Assembly (NCBI RefSeq): GCF_000695255.1
Contig: NZ_JMIB01000003.1
Location: forward strand, 1-64,000
Direction: 5' to 3'
Source of the DNA: Photobacterium galatheae
Lineage (GTDB): Bacteria; Pseudomonadota; Gammaproteobacteria; Enterobacterales; Vibrionaceae
Length of the DNA: 64,000 nucleotides
In this document: positions 27,460-36,725 of the stretch, one piece after another
How the letters are laid out: each line of letters begins with the position of its first letter
Numbering within the stretch: the first letter of the stretch is position 1
Notes under the pieces: model-generated
Databases searched by the model: none
What the model saw: the letters and a program-made list of their open reading frames with translations, nothing else
What the model was told of the DNA's origin: nothing
Made by a program: the position numbers and the translations under genes

Positions 27460-27918
27460 ATGAACGAATATCTGAAGTTAGATTTACTAACTCTTGAACA
27501 GCTATCGAAAGACGCTGGCAAGCCGATTGACGAAGCATTATATCTACAATCCCTCCACAAAGCGGATCAAGACGGACTCCTGTTTGAATGTCGAAAACAG
27601 GGGATGCTTCAGGGTTATTTCACACTCAGAAAGTTAGAAGAATCAACCTGGTTTATCCCGATGTTCGTCGTTCATCCACAGCACCGAAATAAAGTCGTCT
27701 TTACATCTCTGTTTTCGCAACTGGCTCGTTTTATCAGCAAACATTCCATTCAAAAACTCGTCAGTAATGTACTGAGAAACAATACGTTGTCAGTCAACTT
27801 TCACCAGCGACTCGGGTTTGCCGTGACGCGAGAAAACGGACTGGGGTATGAATTCCAGTTAATTATCAATAACAAGGTGCTCTCACAGTGGAAGCACCTT
27901 GAAAAAGATCGTGAATAA
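27460..27918 (+). CDS. GNAT family N-acetyltransferase
   Basis: 152 residues. The fold is recognisable from FIPMFVVHPQHRNKVVFTSLFSQL (acetyl-CoA loop, less canonical) and NTLSVNFHQRLGFAVTREN near the C-terminus. Substrate unknown. AGGA lies 5 bp upstream of the ATG. Convergent with qnr. Confidence 0.78.
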   Translation: MNEYLKLDLLTLEQLSKDAGKPIDEALYLQSLHKADQDGLLFECRKQGMLQGYFTLRKLEESTWFIPMFVVHPQHRNKVVFTSLFSQLARFISKHSIQKLVSNVLRNNTLSVNFHQRLGFAVTRENGLGYEFQLIINNKVLSQWKHLEKDRE

Positions 27919-28049
27919 GCAATGATGACCATTCATGACTCAAAACTTGCTGGTGTTTAACCGCATGAATCATTTAAAAATCAGTCTCCGATTCAATCAT
28001 CTCGGTTATCTGACTCAATCTTGATGATACGCCGACCAACACCACCCAG

Positions 28050-28706
28050 TCAGTCCGGTAATACAATCACACCCAGCGGTTGCAGCAGTTGCTCTTGTTG
28101 CCAGTCGCAAATTTTCACGCCACTTAAATCAACCATTCTTGGGTCAAGCCCGTCCAGTTCTGAATGACTGAGATCGGCCCCCTGAATGGAAAATTGCCCC
28201 CAGCTGTCTTCTGAGAATACGCTTCGGCTCAGGTCTGATCCTTTGAACGATGCGCCTCGCAGGTTTGCACCCGTCCATTTATTTTCAAATAAATCACATT
28301 TCTCAATGCATTGCCGCTCAAAATTGGTATAGGACAAATTACACCCGGTGATATAAGCTGCGCAAAAATACATCTGATGACTGATTTGATTGACAAAACT
28401 TGCCTGAATGAAATTCGCCCCTTTCAAGTCACAGTCTCTCAATTCAATGCCAATGCAATTCGCCCCTTTGAAATTTGCCAGAGATAACTGACAGTTTTTA
28501 AAACTTGCTTCCCGCAGGTCACAATAATCGAAATGACAACCCTCTATCGCCCCCTGTTCAATAAAGAGACAATCTTCAAATTGCGTCTCTCTCAAATTCG
28601 CTCGACTAAAATCACAGCGATAAAATTTACAGCGCTGGAATAATCGATGGCTCAGATCCTGATGAGAAAAATCAGTCTGTTCAAATATTTTATTTTCTTT
28701 GGTCAT
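28050..28706 (-). CDS. qnr: Qnr family pentapeptide repeat protein (quinolone protection)
   Basis: 218 residues, the exact QnrS length. The right-handed beta-helix of pentapeptide repeats runs almost end to end (A/C-D/N-L/F-x-x), with the Qnr loop regions and C-terminal DLSGVKICDWQQEQLLQPLGVIVLPD (in two parts) closely like QnrS. Qnr proteins bind DNA gyrase and topoisomerase IV and protect them from quinolones. Vibrionaceae chromosomes are the known reservoir of QnrS/QnrVS types. A good AGGAGA site precedes ATG at 28706. No LexA box is visible upstream, unlike qnrB. No integron or IS lies next to it, so it looks native. Confidence 0.92.
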   Translation of the reverse strand: MTKENKIFEQTDFSHQDLSHRLFQRCKFYRCDFSRANLRETQFEDCLFIEQGAIEGCHFDYCDLREASFKNCQLSLANFKGANCIGIELRDCDLKGANFIQASFVNQISHQMYFCAAYITGCNLSYTNFERQCIEKCDLFENKWTGANLRGASFKGSDLSRSVFSEDSWGQFSIQGADLSHSELDGLDPRMVDLSGVKICDWQQEQLLQPLGVIVLPD

Positions 28707-29077
28707 GCGTTGTCTCCTGAAAGCCCGGGCCAGAGACTAACATTGAAGAACCGCACCACAAAGAAAAACAACCCCTTTAAAAACAGCAATTTAAGGTCCG
28801 CTCAAATCGCTATTTTAAGGCATCAAATCAGCTCATAGGGAAGTGTTCGAAGAGATAAACGAGCGCTTGAGTGAAGAAAAAAGTTTCGCTGAATACAGCG
28901 CGATACAGAGATTATCTTGTTTTCCTGATATACATCCGTTTTCGGCATGTACCGAAAGACGAATGGATGCATCTTTTCTATTTCAGTTTGCCATTCGAGT
29001 TTACGATTCAAAGTGCGAAAACAAGACAGAATGCAGTCAGTCCCGCCAACTGCACCACTGGACTCAAGTGCTGTCCC
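28707..29077. other. Intergenic region upstream of qnr
   Basis: 371 bp without a supportable gene; the small frames on both strands have no recognisable content. It must carry the qnr promoter on the minus strand. I could not assign a -35/-10 pair with confidence. Confidence 0.55.
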
Positions 29078-29371
29078 TTACTCCTGGAAGCTGTACCGGC
29101 GTTTCACTTCCACGACCTCAACCGTATAAGAGGCATACCATTTTTCACGGCCCAATTGTTGCGCCAGCGCGTGCTGGCTGTCTTTGTGCCAGTTTTGGAT
29201 ATCCGCTTCTGAATTCCAGTAAGAGATTGCGATTTCCTGATCGCCTTCAGTCACTGCGATAAAATCCTGGCAGTCGTACTTTGTAAATGCCAGATCCCGC
29301 ATCACTTTCACCATCTCTGAGTAGTGGCTGTCCTGCTCACCTGTTTTTGCTTTAAAAATCACTGCAAACAT
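29078..29371 (-). CDS. Antibiotic biosynthesis monooxygenase (ABM) domain protein
   Basis: 97 residues with the ABM/YqjZ-like pattern: FAVIFKAKTGEQDSHYSEM at the start, then ISYWNSEADIQNWHKDSQH and the WYASYTVEVVEV strand. ABM proteins are small dimeric barrels, often monooxygenases or heme-binding, but many have no defined role. GGAGCA precedes the ATG. It follows the ASCH gene by 25 bp in the same direction. Confidence 0.85.
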   Translation of the reverse strand: MFAVIFKAKTGEQDSHYSEMVKVMRDLAFTKYDCQDFIAVTEGDQEIAISYWNSEADIQNWHKDSQHALAQQLGREKWYASYTVEVVEVKRRYSFQE

Positions 29372-29396
29372 TGCTGCTCCATTGCTGATTATGGGG

Positions 29397-29819
29397 TTAT
29401 CGGTTCAAATTGTTCACTTTGGGCGTGGCGGAAGCTTCCATCTCACAAGCAGCCACGGCTTTGACTTCCGACGCTGAAAGCGAATAAAACTTTCGTTTTG
29501 CCATTGCTTTGACGGGTTGGTTTAGCTTTCTGACATTGCCCAGTTCCCAGGCAACATACCCCGCAACAAACTCAGATTCATCACACCCGGCTTGCCGGCT
29601 TTCTGATTGAATCCAGGGTTTACAGCCGACAATATCAACAATCGCCACCACAGCACCGTTTGGATCCGTCTGCCCCTTCTGAGTTAGACGAATCTCGTTC
29701 TGCACCAGCGCAATATTCTTCATTGGTAAGGTTTCGGGTTGCCAGGAACGAATTTCTAACGTCTTCTGGCCACTGGCTATCTTTTCTCCCCAAGGGGAGA
29801 CTACAGAGAATGCTTTCAA
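29397..29819 (-). CDS. ASCH domain protein
   Basis: About 140 residues. The start is set at TTG 29819 because GGGAGGA lies directly before it and the protein then begins MKAFSVVSPWGEKIASGQKT, the normal ASCH start. The in-frame ATG at 29840 lies right against the terminator of the upstream gene and would have no ribosome site. ASCH domains bind RNA or modified nucleosides and some are amidohydrolases such as the acetylcytidine amidohydrolase YqfB. EIRSWQP is the conserved motif. The C-terminal KRKFYSLSASEVKAV extension is not identified. Confidence 0.75.
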   Translation of the reverse strand: MKAFSVVSPWGEKIASGQKTLEIRSWQPETLPMKNIALVQNEIRLTQKGQTDPNGAVVAIVDIVGCKPWIQSESRQAGCDESEFVAGYVAWELGNVRKLNQPVKAMAKRKFYSLSASEVKAVAACEMEASATPKVNNLNR

Positions 29820-29844
29820 ATTTCCTCCCTGAAAACGCATAAAA

Positions 29845-29865
29845 AACGGCGGGAGAACCGCCGTT
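29845..29865 (-). terminator. Intrinsic terminator after Nudix gene
   Basis: 8-bp GC-rich stem AACGGCGG/CCGCCGTT with a GAGAA loop. On the minus strand it is followed by a T run that reaches the ATG at 29840. It lies 16 bp past the Nudix stop codon. Confidence 0.88.
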
Positions 29866-29881
29866 CACAATCAATAATGAT

Positions 29882-30325
29882 TTACTCGTTCAACACCCGT
29901 TGCTGCGCCTGCAATGCCACATCAGCAACCTTTTCTATCAGGTCATTTCGTTGGCTGACAATTTCTGAAACCGACATCCAGCGGCAGTCACTGGCATCAT
30001 CGCCCGGTTGTAATTCTCCGGTCAGATAGCGACAAAGTACAGGTACCAGAATAAAGTGATGATGCCGGTTGTCGGCGTCGAATTCATTCACCTCAACCAC
30101 TTCCAGCAAGTGTTCTGGCTGCGCCTGAACACCGGTTTCTTCCCTGAGTTCACGCACCGCAGCATCACGCAGGCTTTCCCCAGGCCAGACTGAACCGCCG
30201 GGAAATCCCCAACCGCCTTTTTGAGGTTCATTTTTACGTTGCACTAAAATCAGCCGATCGGCTTGATAAGTAACCGCAAGGACGGCGACTTTGGGTGTGG
30301 TAAGAAGATGTTCTGGCTCTGTCAT
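29882..30325 (-). CDS. Nudix hydrolase
   Basis: About 147 residues from ATG at 30325, chosen for its GGAAG site; a longer frame starts at 30367 but has no family support. The Nudix box is complete: GGSVWPGESLRDAAVRELREE-TGV, with the catalytic REEx2GE-type residues. VAVLAVTYQADRLILVQR is typical for the start of the domain. The enzyme cleaves a nucleoside diphosphate linked to another moiety; ADP-ribose or oxidised nucleotide substrates are common. Confidence 0.9.
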   Translation of the reverse strand: MTEPEHLLTTPKVAVLAVTYQADRLILVQRKNEPQKGGWGFPGGSVWPGESLRDAAVRELREETGVQAQPEHLLEVVEVNEFDADNRHHHFILVPVLCRYLTGELQPGDDASDCRWMSVSEIVSQRNDLIEKVADVALQAQQRVLNE

Positions 30326-30386
30326 AGTTTGCTTCCAAAAATATCTCAGAGCGCCATGATAAAACATGTTGGAGAGCGAGCCTACC

Positions 30387-30409
30387 TTCCGGCCCCATGC
30401 AGGCCGGAA
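30387..30409 (-). other. Stem-loop between Nudix and DUF3332 genes
   Basis: Stem TTCCGGCC/GGCCGGAA with a 7-nt loop, in the gap just past the minus-strand DUF3332 gene. No T run on that strand, so it may be a weak terminator only. Confidence 0.5.
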
Positions 30410-30422
30410 AGCAAAGAATGCT

Positions 30423-30755
30423 TCAGTTCAGTGGTTGAATGGGGGCTTTCTTAAACTCTGGATCGAGTTGATCATTAATTTTGATGTAGTCTTTCCCTTT
30501 CGCATCGTAAATTGACGGCTGCTGTGTCACCACGTTTTGACCCGTCCAAAACTCAATTGGATTCAGAACCAAGTAGTCTGCAACCGTTGTCAATGCATAT
30601 ACGGGAGACATCAGAATCGTCAGGCCGCCCCGAGCGTAGCGGTTATCCACTGCGTCCATGTTCAATTCCATCGTGGCTTGCGTGGCTGCCATTTGCCCGG
30701 CACAGCCGGTCAGTAAAGACACCAGAGAAACGACAACAAAAGCTATTTTTTTCAT
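30423..30755 (-). CDS. DUF3332 lipoprotein
   Basis: 110 residues. Signal peptide ends in a lipobox (SLLTGC-AG). The body (DNRYARGGLTILMSPVYALTTVADYLVLNPIEFWTG in pieces) matches DUF3332. Function unknown. GAGGG lies 6 bp upstream of ATG at 30755. It stands alone. Confidence 0.85.
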   Translation of the reverse strand: MKKIAFVVVSLVSLLTGCAGQMAATQATMELNMDAVDNRYARGGLTILMSPVYALTTVADYLVLNPIEFWTGQNVVTQQPSIYDAKGKDYIKINDQLDPEFKKAPIQPLN

Positions 30756-30958
30756 TTTTTACCCTCATCAAAAGCAGGCGTGAATTCTACAGACAGGCTT
30801 TTGAATGAGAATAAAAGAAGTGTCAAATTCTTTACAAATTCAGCTTTCATTCAGTAAAAAATATCGTTCTATTGACTAATTAAAAATCGTTTTCTCTTTT
30901 TCAGCACCGAACAAAGTATCGGTTACAAATATATAACGATTTGTTATCAGTGACCGCG

Positions 30959-31354
30959 CTATTCCTTATCAAAACTATCCACGATAATTGCCCCCATTGA
31001 AGCCGGCATGGCAATGACAAACGCACGTTTCACTGCGATAACCCAGTTATCCAGAATCGGAAATTGATTCAAAGAAAATAGAATTAAGCAAACCACCAGA
31101 TAAGTGATCAAATAAGCACCAAATACCCGGACCAGAAACACCGGAACACGTCGGTGAATATTCTGACCAAACATGGATTGATAGGCATAGAGACCAATAA
31201 AGACCAAGGTGATTAAAACCAGTACAGTCAGATTCAGAAGCGGTAATGTTTCGCTTAATTGCCAGGCTTCTTCAGAAAAGGAGATGGGGACGCCCAAGGC
31301 AAAGGCACCAATGACAATTTGCCCCAGATCTTCAGTATTGAATTTCCAGTCCAT
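30959..31354 (-). CDS. DUF2391 family membrane protein
   Basis: About 131 residues from ATG at 31354 with GGAG 8 bp upstream; a start at 31372 is weaker. Four hydrophobic segments are visible (about residues 10-28, 38-60, 75-95 and 105-125). It matches the DUF2391 (TIGR02587-like) membrane family, whose function is not known. It is the last gene of the ion-transport operon that starts with rimK, about 100 bp after mgtE. Confidence 0.7.
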   Translation of the reverse strand: MDWKFNTEDLGQIVIGAFALGVPISFSEEAWQLSETLPLLNLTVLVLITLVFIGLYAYQSMFGQNIHRRVPVFLVRVFGAYLITYLVVCLILFSLNQFPILDNWVIAVKRAFVIAMPASMGAIIVDSFDKE

Positions 31355-31455
31355 CGCCCGTTCTCCATCCACTTTGCTGGCAGATAAGCTGAATTGACTG
31401 CCGGCTGTTCAGGCAGCCATCTCCCCTCCGGGATTCCAGAGGGGGAAGACACACA

Positions 31456-32850
31456 TTAGCCGAGCAGAAACAAGCTGCCCAATCCCAGGAATGTAAAGAA
31501 ACCCACCACATCGGTCACTGTGGTCAGAATGACTGAACCCGAGAGTGCCGGATCAATTTCATATTTATCGAGAATAACCGGAATCACGACGCCAGAAATC
31601 GCGGCCACCACAATATTAATGGTGATCGCCGTAGCAATCACACCGCCAATCGGCACACTACTGAACCAAAACGCAGCAATAATTGCGATCACAATCGCCC
31701 AGAGCACGCCATTCAAACAGGCCACCAGCAGCTCTTTCTTGGCCAGCGACCAAACGTTACCAAAGGTAATCTGCCCCATCGCCAACCCACGGATAATCAG
31801 CGTCAGGGTCTGACTACCGGCAATCCCTCCCATTGATGCCACAATGGGCATCAGAACCGCCAGCGCGACCACCTGACTCAATGTGGCTTCAAACAGCCCT
31901 ATGGTCCAGGACGCCAGAAAAGCCGTCAACAGGTTGATGCCCAGCCACAGCGCGCGGCGTTTGGCGCTGAGCCAAACGGGCGAGAACAAGTCTGTATCCT
32001 CATCCAGACCGGCACGGGCCATCAGCTTTGCTTCATAAGATTCACGAGTAATTTCCATCGCCAGTCGCAAGGTCGCCCGTCCGACAAATCGCCCGTTTTC
32101 ATCCACCACAGCCATCGCAGCCTGATCGGAGTGCTCCAGACGCTCGGCGGCATCATCCACATCCATCTCTGCATTCAGCGGGGCCGCAATATCATCCTGT
32201 AAGGTATCCACTCTGGCCTGCCCGTCTGCCGCCAGCAGCACATGCAGGGAAACCTCACCTTTGTACAAGCCTTTCTTATCAACAATGTACACCCGGTCCA
32301 GCATGGGGTGTTCTGCTCGGCGAACTGCCCGTAAAGCTTCCGCAACCCGGGTATTCGGCGTTAACATCACCAGATTGTGATCAACATAACGGCCGATGTG
32401 TTCTTCATCATACTGCTGACTTTGCTCATACCAGGTTTTCTGATCCTGGCTCATCTTTGCCAGCGCAAAATCCACCAGCTTATCTGACAGACTCTGCGAC
32501 AGCTCGATCAGATCTTCAGCATCCAGACCATGCAGCATTGCCCGCAGATCCGGCATGCTGAGATTATCGATCAGGGTACTCCGGGCATCCCCCCGCATGG
32601 CAACCAGCACTTCCACCCGTTGTTCTGGTGCGACGGTTTGCCAAATTGCCAGACGCTCCCCCATCGGCAGGGATTCGAGCAGCAGACCGAGTTCCGAGGT
32701 TTCCAGCGCCTCTGACGCTTCATGGAAGATCCGTTCCTGCTCTTCATCCTGCGCACGGTTCAGATCCTCAACCCATTGACTGAGTTCCTGTTGAGGCAGC
32801 AGCTCTTTTACATCAGCATTTACATCTGAATTGTTTTCTTCTTTCGTCAT
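31456..32850 (-). CDS. mgtE: Magnesium transporter MgtE
   Basis: 464 residues. N-terminal helical MgtE_N domain (about 30-130), two CBS domains (about 135-260) and five membrane segments to the C-terminus. The pore loop region contains VLMPIVASMGGIAGSQTLT, the conserved MgtE filter, and acidic residues of the cytosolic gate are present. It imports Mg2+ by channel-like flow and closes when internal Mg2+ is high. It follows the MscS-like gene by 11 bp. Confidence 0.94.
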   Translation of the reverse strand: MTKEENNSDVNADVKELLPQQELSQWVEDLNRAQDEEQERIFHEASEALETSELGLLLESLPMGERLAIWQTVAPEQRVEVLVAMRGDARSTLIDNLSMPDLRAMLHGLDAEDLIELSQSLSDKLVDFALAKMSQDQKTWYEQSQQYDEEHIGRYVDHNLVMLTPNTRVAEALRAVRRAEHPMLDRVYIVDKKGLYKGEVSLHVLLAADGQARVDTLQDDIAAPLNAEMDVDDAAERLEHSDQAAMAVVDENGRFVGRATLRLAMEITRESYEAKLMARAGLDEDTDLFSPVWLSAKRRALWLGINLLTAFLASWTIGLFEATLSQVVALAVLMPIVASMGGIAGSQTLTLIIRGLAMGQITFGNVWSLAKKELLVACLNGVLWAIVIAIIAAFWFSSVPIGGVIATAITINIVVAAISGVVIPVILDKYEIDPALSGSVILTTVTDVVGFFTFLGLGSLFLLG

Positions 32851-32861
32851 ATTTTTTCTTT

Positions 32862-33452
32862 TTATCGTGATGACTGCGGGTTGACCTGAGCAGCCTCCGG
32901 CTGCGATGCACCCTCAATGTCCGGTGTAACCGTATCTGTCAACCGGGTCAGTTTAATCACAGGTTTTAGCAAAATGATGTTATTGGGATAAGTCACCAGA
33001 CTCCCATCAGCACGCTGAATCAGCACATGAAACATGGTGATATCCTGAATCACCCCACTGATATCTTCATCTTTATCGACCACCTTCACCATGTCACCGA
33101 TACGATACGGAAACACAAAAAAGATCAGTACGCTGGCCGTCACATTGCTCAGCATGGACCACTGGGCAAACAACGCCACGCCCAGCACCGCAAAAGCGGA
33201 TGAGAAAAACAGTGAGATGTCACTGTAGCCCAGTCCCAGACTGATCACGGCAATACTGAACAGAACAAAAAACACGGCCGAAGACAGGACCCGTGAAATA
33301 AATTTCACTCTGACTTCACTCACCATTTTTGTCTTGCCCAACCTGACCAGCCAGAGATTCAGCACACGCTTAGCAATGGCGTAAACCACCAGAAAAGTCA
33401 GAATGATAAACAGGTTATAAGTGAGCCTGCTCTCGATAACCGCTTCCAGCAT
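32862..33452 (-). CDS. Small MscS-family mechanosensitive channel
   Basis: 196 residues, with two or three membrane segments, then an MscS beta-domain (VFPYRIGDMVKVVDKDEDISGVIQDIT in parts) and a short C-terminus. The pore helix region LGVALFAQWSMLSNVTASVLIF is typical. It is shorter than MscS (286 aa) and lacks much of the C-terminal cage, so its gating may differ. Its ATG overlaps the ZntB-like stop by one base (TAATG). Confidence 0.88.
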   Translation of the reverse strand: MLEAVIESRLTYNLFIILTFLVVYAIAKRVLNLWLVRLGKTKMVSEVRVKFISRVLSSAVFFVLFSIAVISLGLGYSDISLFFSSAFAVLGVALFAQWSMLSNVTASVLIFFVFPYRIGDMVKVVDKDEDISGVIQDITMFHVLIQRADGSLVTYPNNIILLKPVIKLTRLTDTVTPDIEGASQPEAAQVNPQSSR

Positions 33453-34408
33453 TAAAGAAATTTCATCCTTCTCAACAGAATAATTTCAAACAAGGTAATG
33501 GCGCCCAGTGCGATACAAAAGGCCCAGAATGCCGCCGCAGAGTCCACCCCGGGCATGCCGCCGATATTAACCCCCAGCAAGCCGGTAAGAAAGCTGATTG
33601 GCAGAAAAATAATCGAGATCAGCGATATCAGATACGTATTTCGGTTCACTTTTTCTGACTGAATCTGGCTCAGATGAAGATTGACCACCTGAATTTGTTC
33701 AATGTAAAAGTTAATGGATTCATTGATTCGAATCACCAAATCCCGACAGTTCAACAAAGGTATACGCCAGGCTTCTAATTCGTACATTTCCGACTGAATC
33801 AAATCATCCAGTGCGTAACGCTGGGGCGTCAAAAAACGCCGGATTTTCAGCAAACGCTTATTCAAATCAGCCAGTGACTGACTATCGGCTTCATCCTGGT
33901 GCTCTGCGTCATACTCAATTTTTTCCTCAATCGGATCGAGAAAGATTTCAATATTGCGGTTCAGTTTATCAATGATGGTAATGAGTAAGGCAAACAGATT
34001 CGCCGGCCCCTTCCCAGCTTCGTACTGATGGCGGGCTTCCGCGATCGCCCTTGACGGATACTTCCGCGTCGAAATCAGACTGCCTCTGAAATAGAGAAAC
34101 CGAATGCTCAGCATATCATCCGGATTCGTTCCTTCGTTCAGGTTGATTCCCCGAAGGATCAACAGAAAAATATCGTCTTCCAGTTGTTCAAACCGTGGCC
34201 GTGTATCATCGGCAAGCAATACCGAAGCAATTGATGAAGGCACCCCTACCGCGGATAACCATTCTGGCAAGCCGGCAGCATCCCGCTGACAGTGATACCA
34301 GCAATTTTTTTCCAGTTGCTCACAATCAGCCAGCGTCAGCTTCTTCGGCGTTTCTCCTAATTGCCAGCCATCAATAAACCATGCACCATCATATTCAGAA
34401 AGACCCAT
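33452..34408 (-). CDS. zntB: CorA/ZntB-type metal ion transporter
   Basis: 318 residues. Large N-terminal cytosolic domain with long helices, then two C-terminal membrane segments joined by GVNIGGMPG, the GxN motif form seen in ZntB-type members (CorA has GMN). It is probably a Zn2+ or other divalent cation transporter. GAGGAGG lies 6 bp upstream. It is placed between the AstE-like gene and mscS. Confidence 0.85.
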   Translation of the reverse strand: MGLSEYDGAWFIDGWQLGETPKKLTLADCEQLEKNCWYHCQRDAAGLPEWLSAVGVPSSIASVLLADDTRPRFEQLEDDIFLLILRGINLNEGTNPDDMLSIRFLYFRGSLISTRKYPSRAIAEARHQYEAGKGPANLFALLITIIDKLNRNIEIFLDPIEEKIEYDAEHQDEADSQSLADLNKRLLKIRRFLTPQRYALDDLIQSEMYELEAWRIPLLNCRDLVIRINESINFYIEQIQVVNLHLSQIQSEKVNRNTYLISLISIIFLPISFLTGLLGVNIGGMPGVDSAAAFWAFCIALGAITLFEIILLRRMKFL

Positions 34409-34459
34409 GAGACGCGCCTCCTCTGCGCGAAAAATTGAAGACCTGAATGACAGAATTGC

Positions 34460-35503
34460 TTAAGTGATATCCACTTCATCACTGACTTCATCAAGAAAAT
34501 TCTCAATGTGTTGCTCAACTTCTGAACTGGCACCTTTACTGAAATAGGCCAGATGAAACACTGCATCCCCTTCATTCACCAAAGGCAACATTTGCTGACC
34601 AATGACAATGCCATCCCTGGGTGCCACCATGGTATCTTCACCCTGGCCCAACGGCGCACTGATATAGGCCAACGCCTGCCCTTTGATGACGCGTTCACCA
34701 AGCGCGACAACACAGCGAACAATCCCGTTTTGCTCGGCCCGCACCCAGCTGCTGGAGCGGGCGATAAACGGAGAGGCCTTTTCTTTCTTGCGACTGACCC
34801 GGCGAATCATCCCCAGCATTCGCATCACGCCGACCACACCTTTCACCGCAGCGGCAATCACCAGCGGTTCAAAGCGCAACGCTTCTCCGCCTTCATAAGT
34901 GATCACGGGGATATTTTCTGAATCCGCAACAGCACGTAAAGAACCGTCGCGGATGGCTGCATCCAGAATTACTGGGGTTCCGAAGGCATGCGCCATCGCA
35001 GCGCTGGCCTCATCCTCCAGATTCGCTCTGACCTGCGGCAAATTCGCCCGATGAATCGCTCCTGTATGCAAATCAATAATATGCGTACACTTTTTGACTA
35101 CGTGTTCACTGAATTGATAAGCCATTCTGGCTGCGGTCGACCCTCGTTCTGAACCGGGAAAACAGCGATTCAGGTCTCTTCTGTCTGGTAAATAACGTGA
35201 TTTATGAATAAATCCGAACACATTCACCACTGGCACTGCAACCAAAGTGCCGTGCAGTTTCATGGGGGCAACTTTATTCAGCAGTTGCCGGACAGCTTCC
35301 ACACCATTCAGCTCATCGCCGTGAATTGCAGCACTGACCAGCAACACTGGCCCCTGATACCGGCCATTCACCACGTGAACAGGAATGTTCAACGGTGAAT
35401 GGGTATAAAGTTGCGCCGCTTCAAGATCAATGGTGGCAGATTGCCCGGGAGGCACTTCTGTGCCCATAAATTCGATGACTTTATTTGATTTAGCCTTTGC
35501 CAC
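34460..35503 (-). CDS. Succinylglutamate desuccinylase/aspartoacylase family protein
   Basis: 347 residues from GTG at 35503. Zinc-carboxypeptidase-like fold: [14 protein letters not shown] supplies His and Glu ligands, and a later DLHTGAIHR gives the other His, as in AstE/aspartoacylase. It begins 14 bp inside the end of rimK. Proteins of this group are often encoded with RimK-type ligases and are thought to reverse or trim glutamate additions; the true substrate is unknown here. AGGA lies 9 bp upstream. Confidence 0.88.
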   Translation of the reverse strand: MAKAKSNKVIEFMGTEVPPGQSATIDLEAAQLYTHSPLNIPVHVVNGRYQGPVLLVSAAIHGDELNGVEAVRQLLNKVAPMKLHGTLVAVPVVNVFGFIHKSRYLPDRRDLNRCFPGSERGSTAARMAYQFSEHVVKKCTHIIDLHTGAIHRANLPQVRANLEDEASAAMAHAFGTPVILDAAIRDGSLRAVADSENIPVITYEGGEALRFEPLVIAAAVKGVVGVMRMLGMIRRVSRKKEKASPFIARSSSWVRAEQNGIVRCVVALGERVIKGQALAYISAPLGQGEDTMVAPRDGIVIGQQMLPLVNEGDAVFHLAYFSKGASSEVEQHIENFLDEVSDEVDIT

Positions 35504-36395
35504 TCGTGCGCGTCCTTTGCGGTTTTGCAGTTGATTCTATGTATTGGATTATCATACCGGCGATATCCTTACCAGTCGCCTGTTCAATCCCTTCCAAACC
35601 TGGGGAGGAGTTCACTTCCATCACCAGCGGGCCCCGCTGAGACCGCAGCAAATCGACTCCGGCAACCCGAAGGCCCATCACTTTCGCGGCCAGTACTGCT
35701 GTTCGTCGTTCCTCTGGCGTGATCCGTACCAGTGACGCTGAGCCACCCCGGTGCAGATTTGAGCGAAACTCCCCTTCTGCGCCCTGACGCTTCATGGCTG
35801 CGATCACTTTATCGCCAATCACAAAGCACCGGATATCCGCACCACCGGCTTCTTTGATGTATTCCTGCACCATAATGTTGGCGCGCAGGCCCAGAAAAGC
35901 CTCAATGACGCTTTCTGCCGCTTTGCGGGTTTCTGCCAGCACCACACCAATGCCTTGTGTCCCCTCCAGCAGTTTAATCACCACTGGGGCCCCACCGATC
36001 ATTTCCAGCAGGTCATCAATATCGTCTGGCTTACTGGCGAAACCGGTAATCGGCATCCCCACCCCTTTGCGGGACAGTAACTGAAGTGAACGCAACTTAT
36101 CGCGTGAGCGGGTAATCGCGACAGACTCATTGACTGGGAATACCCCCATCATTTCAAACTGCCGCAGCACCGCACAGCCATAAAAGGTCACGGATGCGCC
36201 AATTCTTGGAATAATGGCATCGAAGCCAGAAAGATCCTGACCTTTCGCGTGAATGGAAGGTTTATCCGAATTGATGTTCATGTAACACCGCAAGGCATCG
36301 ATCACTTCAACCTGATGGTCTCTCTCCTGACAGGCCTCAATCAGTCTTCGGGTTGAATAGAGTTTCGCATTGCGGGAAAGAATACCGATTTTCAT
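35490..36395 (-). CDS. rimK: RimK ATP-grasp ligase (ribosomal protein S6 glutamylase)
   Basis: 301 residues, the usual RimK size. ATP-grasp pattern: N-terminal [19 protein letters not shown]-loop-like segment [13 protein letters not shown] and metal ligands near the C-terminus in [12 protein letters not shown]. RimK adds glutamates to the C-terminus of S6. It starts with a GGAG site and opens a minus-strand operon of six genes through DUF2391. Confidence 0.92.
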   Translation of the reverse strand: MKIGILSRNAKLYSTRRLIEACQERDHQVEVIDALRCYMNINSDKPSIHAKGQDLSGFDAIIPRIGASVTFYGCAVLRQFEMMGVFPVNESVAITRSRDKLRSLQLLSRKGVGMPITGFASKPDDIDDLLEMIGGAPVVIKLLEGTQGIGVVLAETRKAAESVIEAFLGLRANIMVQEYIKEAGGADIRCFVIGDKVIAAMKRQGAEGEFRSNLHRGGSASLVRITPEERRTAVLAAKVMGLRVAGVDLLRSQRGPLVMEVNSSPGLEGIEQATGKDIAGMIIQYIESTAKPQRTRTSGKG

Positions 36396-36725
36396 GGTTA
36401 CTCCAGTAGAACACGTGTTGTCGTCGTCATGTATGGGACAGCCAGCGCTGAAGGAAAATGACCCGGAGCCAGACCTAAGTCGTCATCGCTACATGATCTG
36501 CCCGCATCATGGCTGCCTCACGACGTGAAACCTGCCAAGGCCGGTCAGGTTGCAAAGCTGAGGCACCGCCCGGATCTGCTGCTGGCTATACTCCCCCTAT
36601 GCTCAATACGCCTAATGAAGGCTGAAGTTCAGCCTCAAAGAAACAATAGCTCTCAATAGCTTAGCTGAAAATAACGTGCACGAAGGAATGAAGCACACCC
36701 CGTTTCAATCTGTGCCTGGAAATAT
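36396..36725. promoter_or_regulatory. rimK leader and divergent DUF3187 promoter region
   Basis: 330 bp without a gene. Reading the minus strand, the rimK leader can form a three-part structure: outer stem GCCTCA (36515-36520)/TGAGGC (36559-36564) enclosing AACCTG (36529-36534)/CAGGTT (36546-36551). A GGGGGAGTA stretch lies 20-30 bp upstream of it on the same strand. The leader could control the rimK-metal transport operon, but it does not match any known riboswitch closely. Confidence 0.45.

Noticed and set aside
28707..28850. LexA (SOS) box upstream of qnr
   Set aside because: A CTGT-N8-ACAG type site is not present; one CTGT occurs without its partner.
36580..36606. GGGGGAGTA in the rimK leader as a yybP-ykoY manganese riboswitch
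   Set aside because: Only the 5' consensus piece is similar. The conserved 3' GCAAGACC part and the closing stem are missing.
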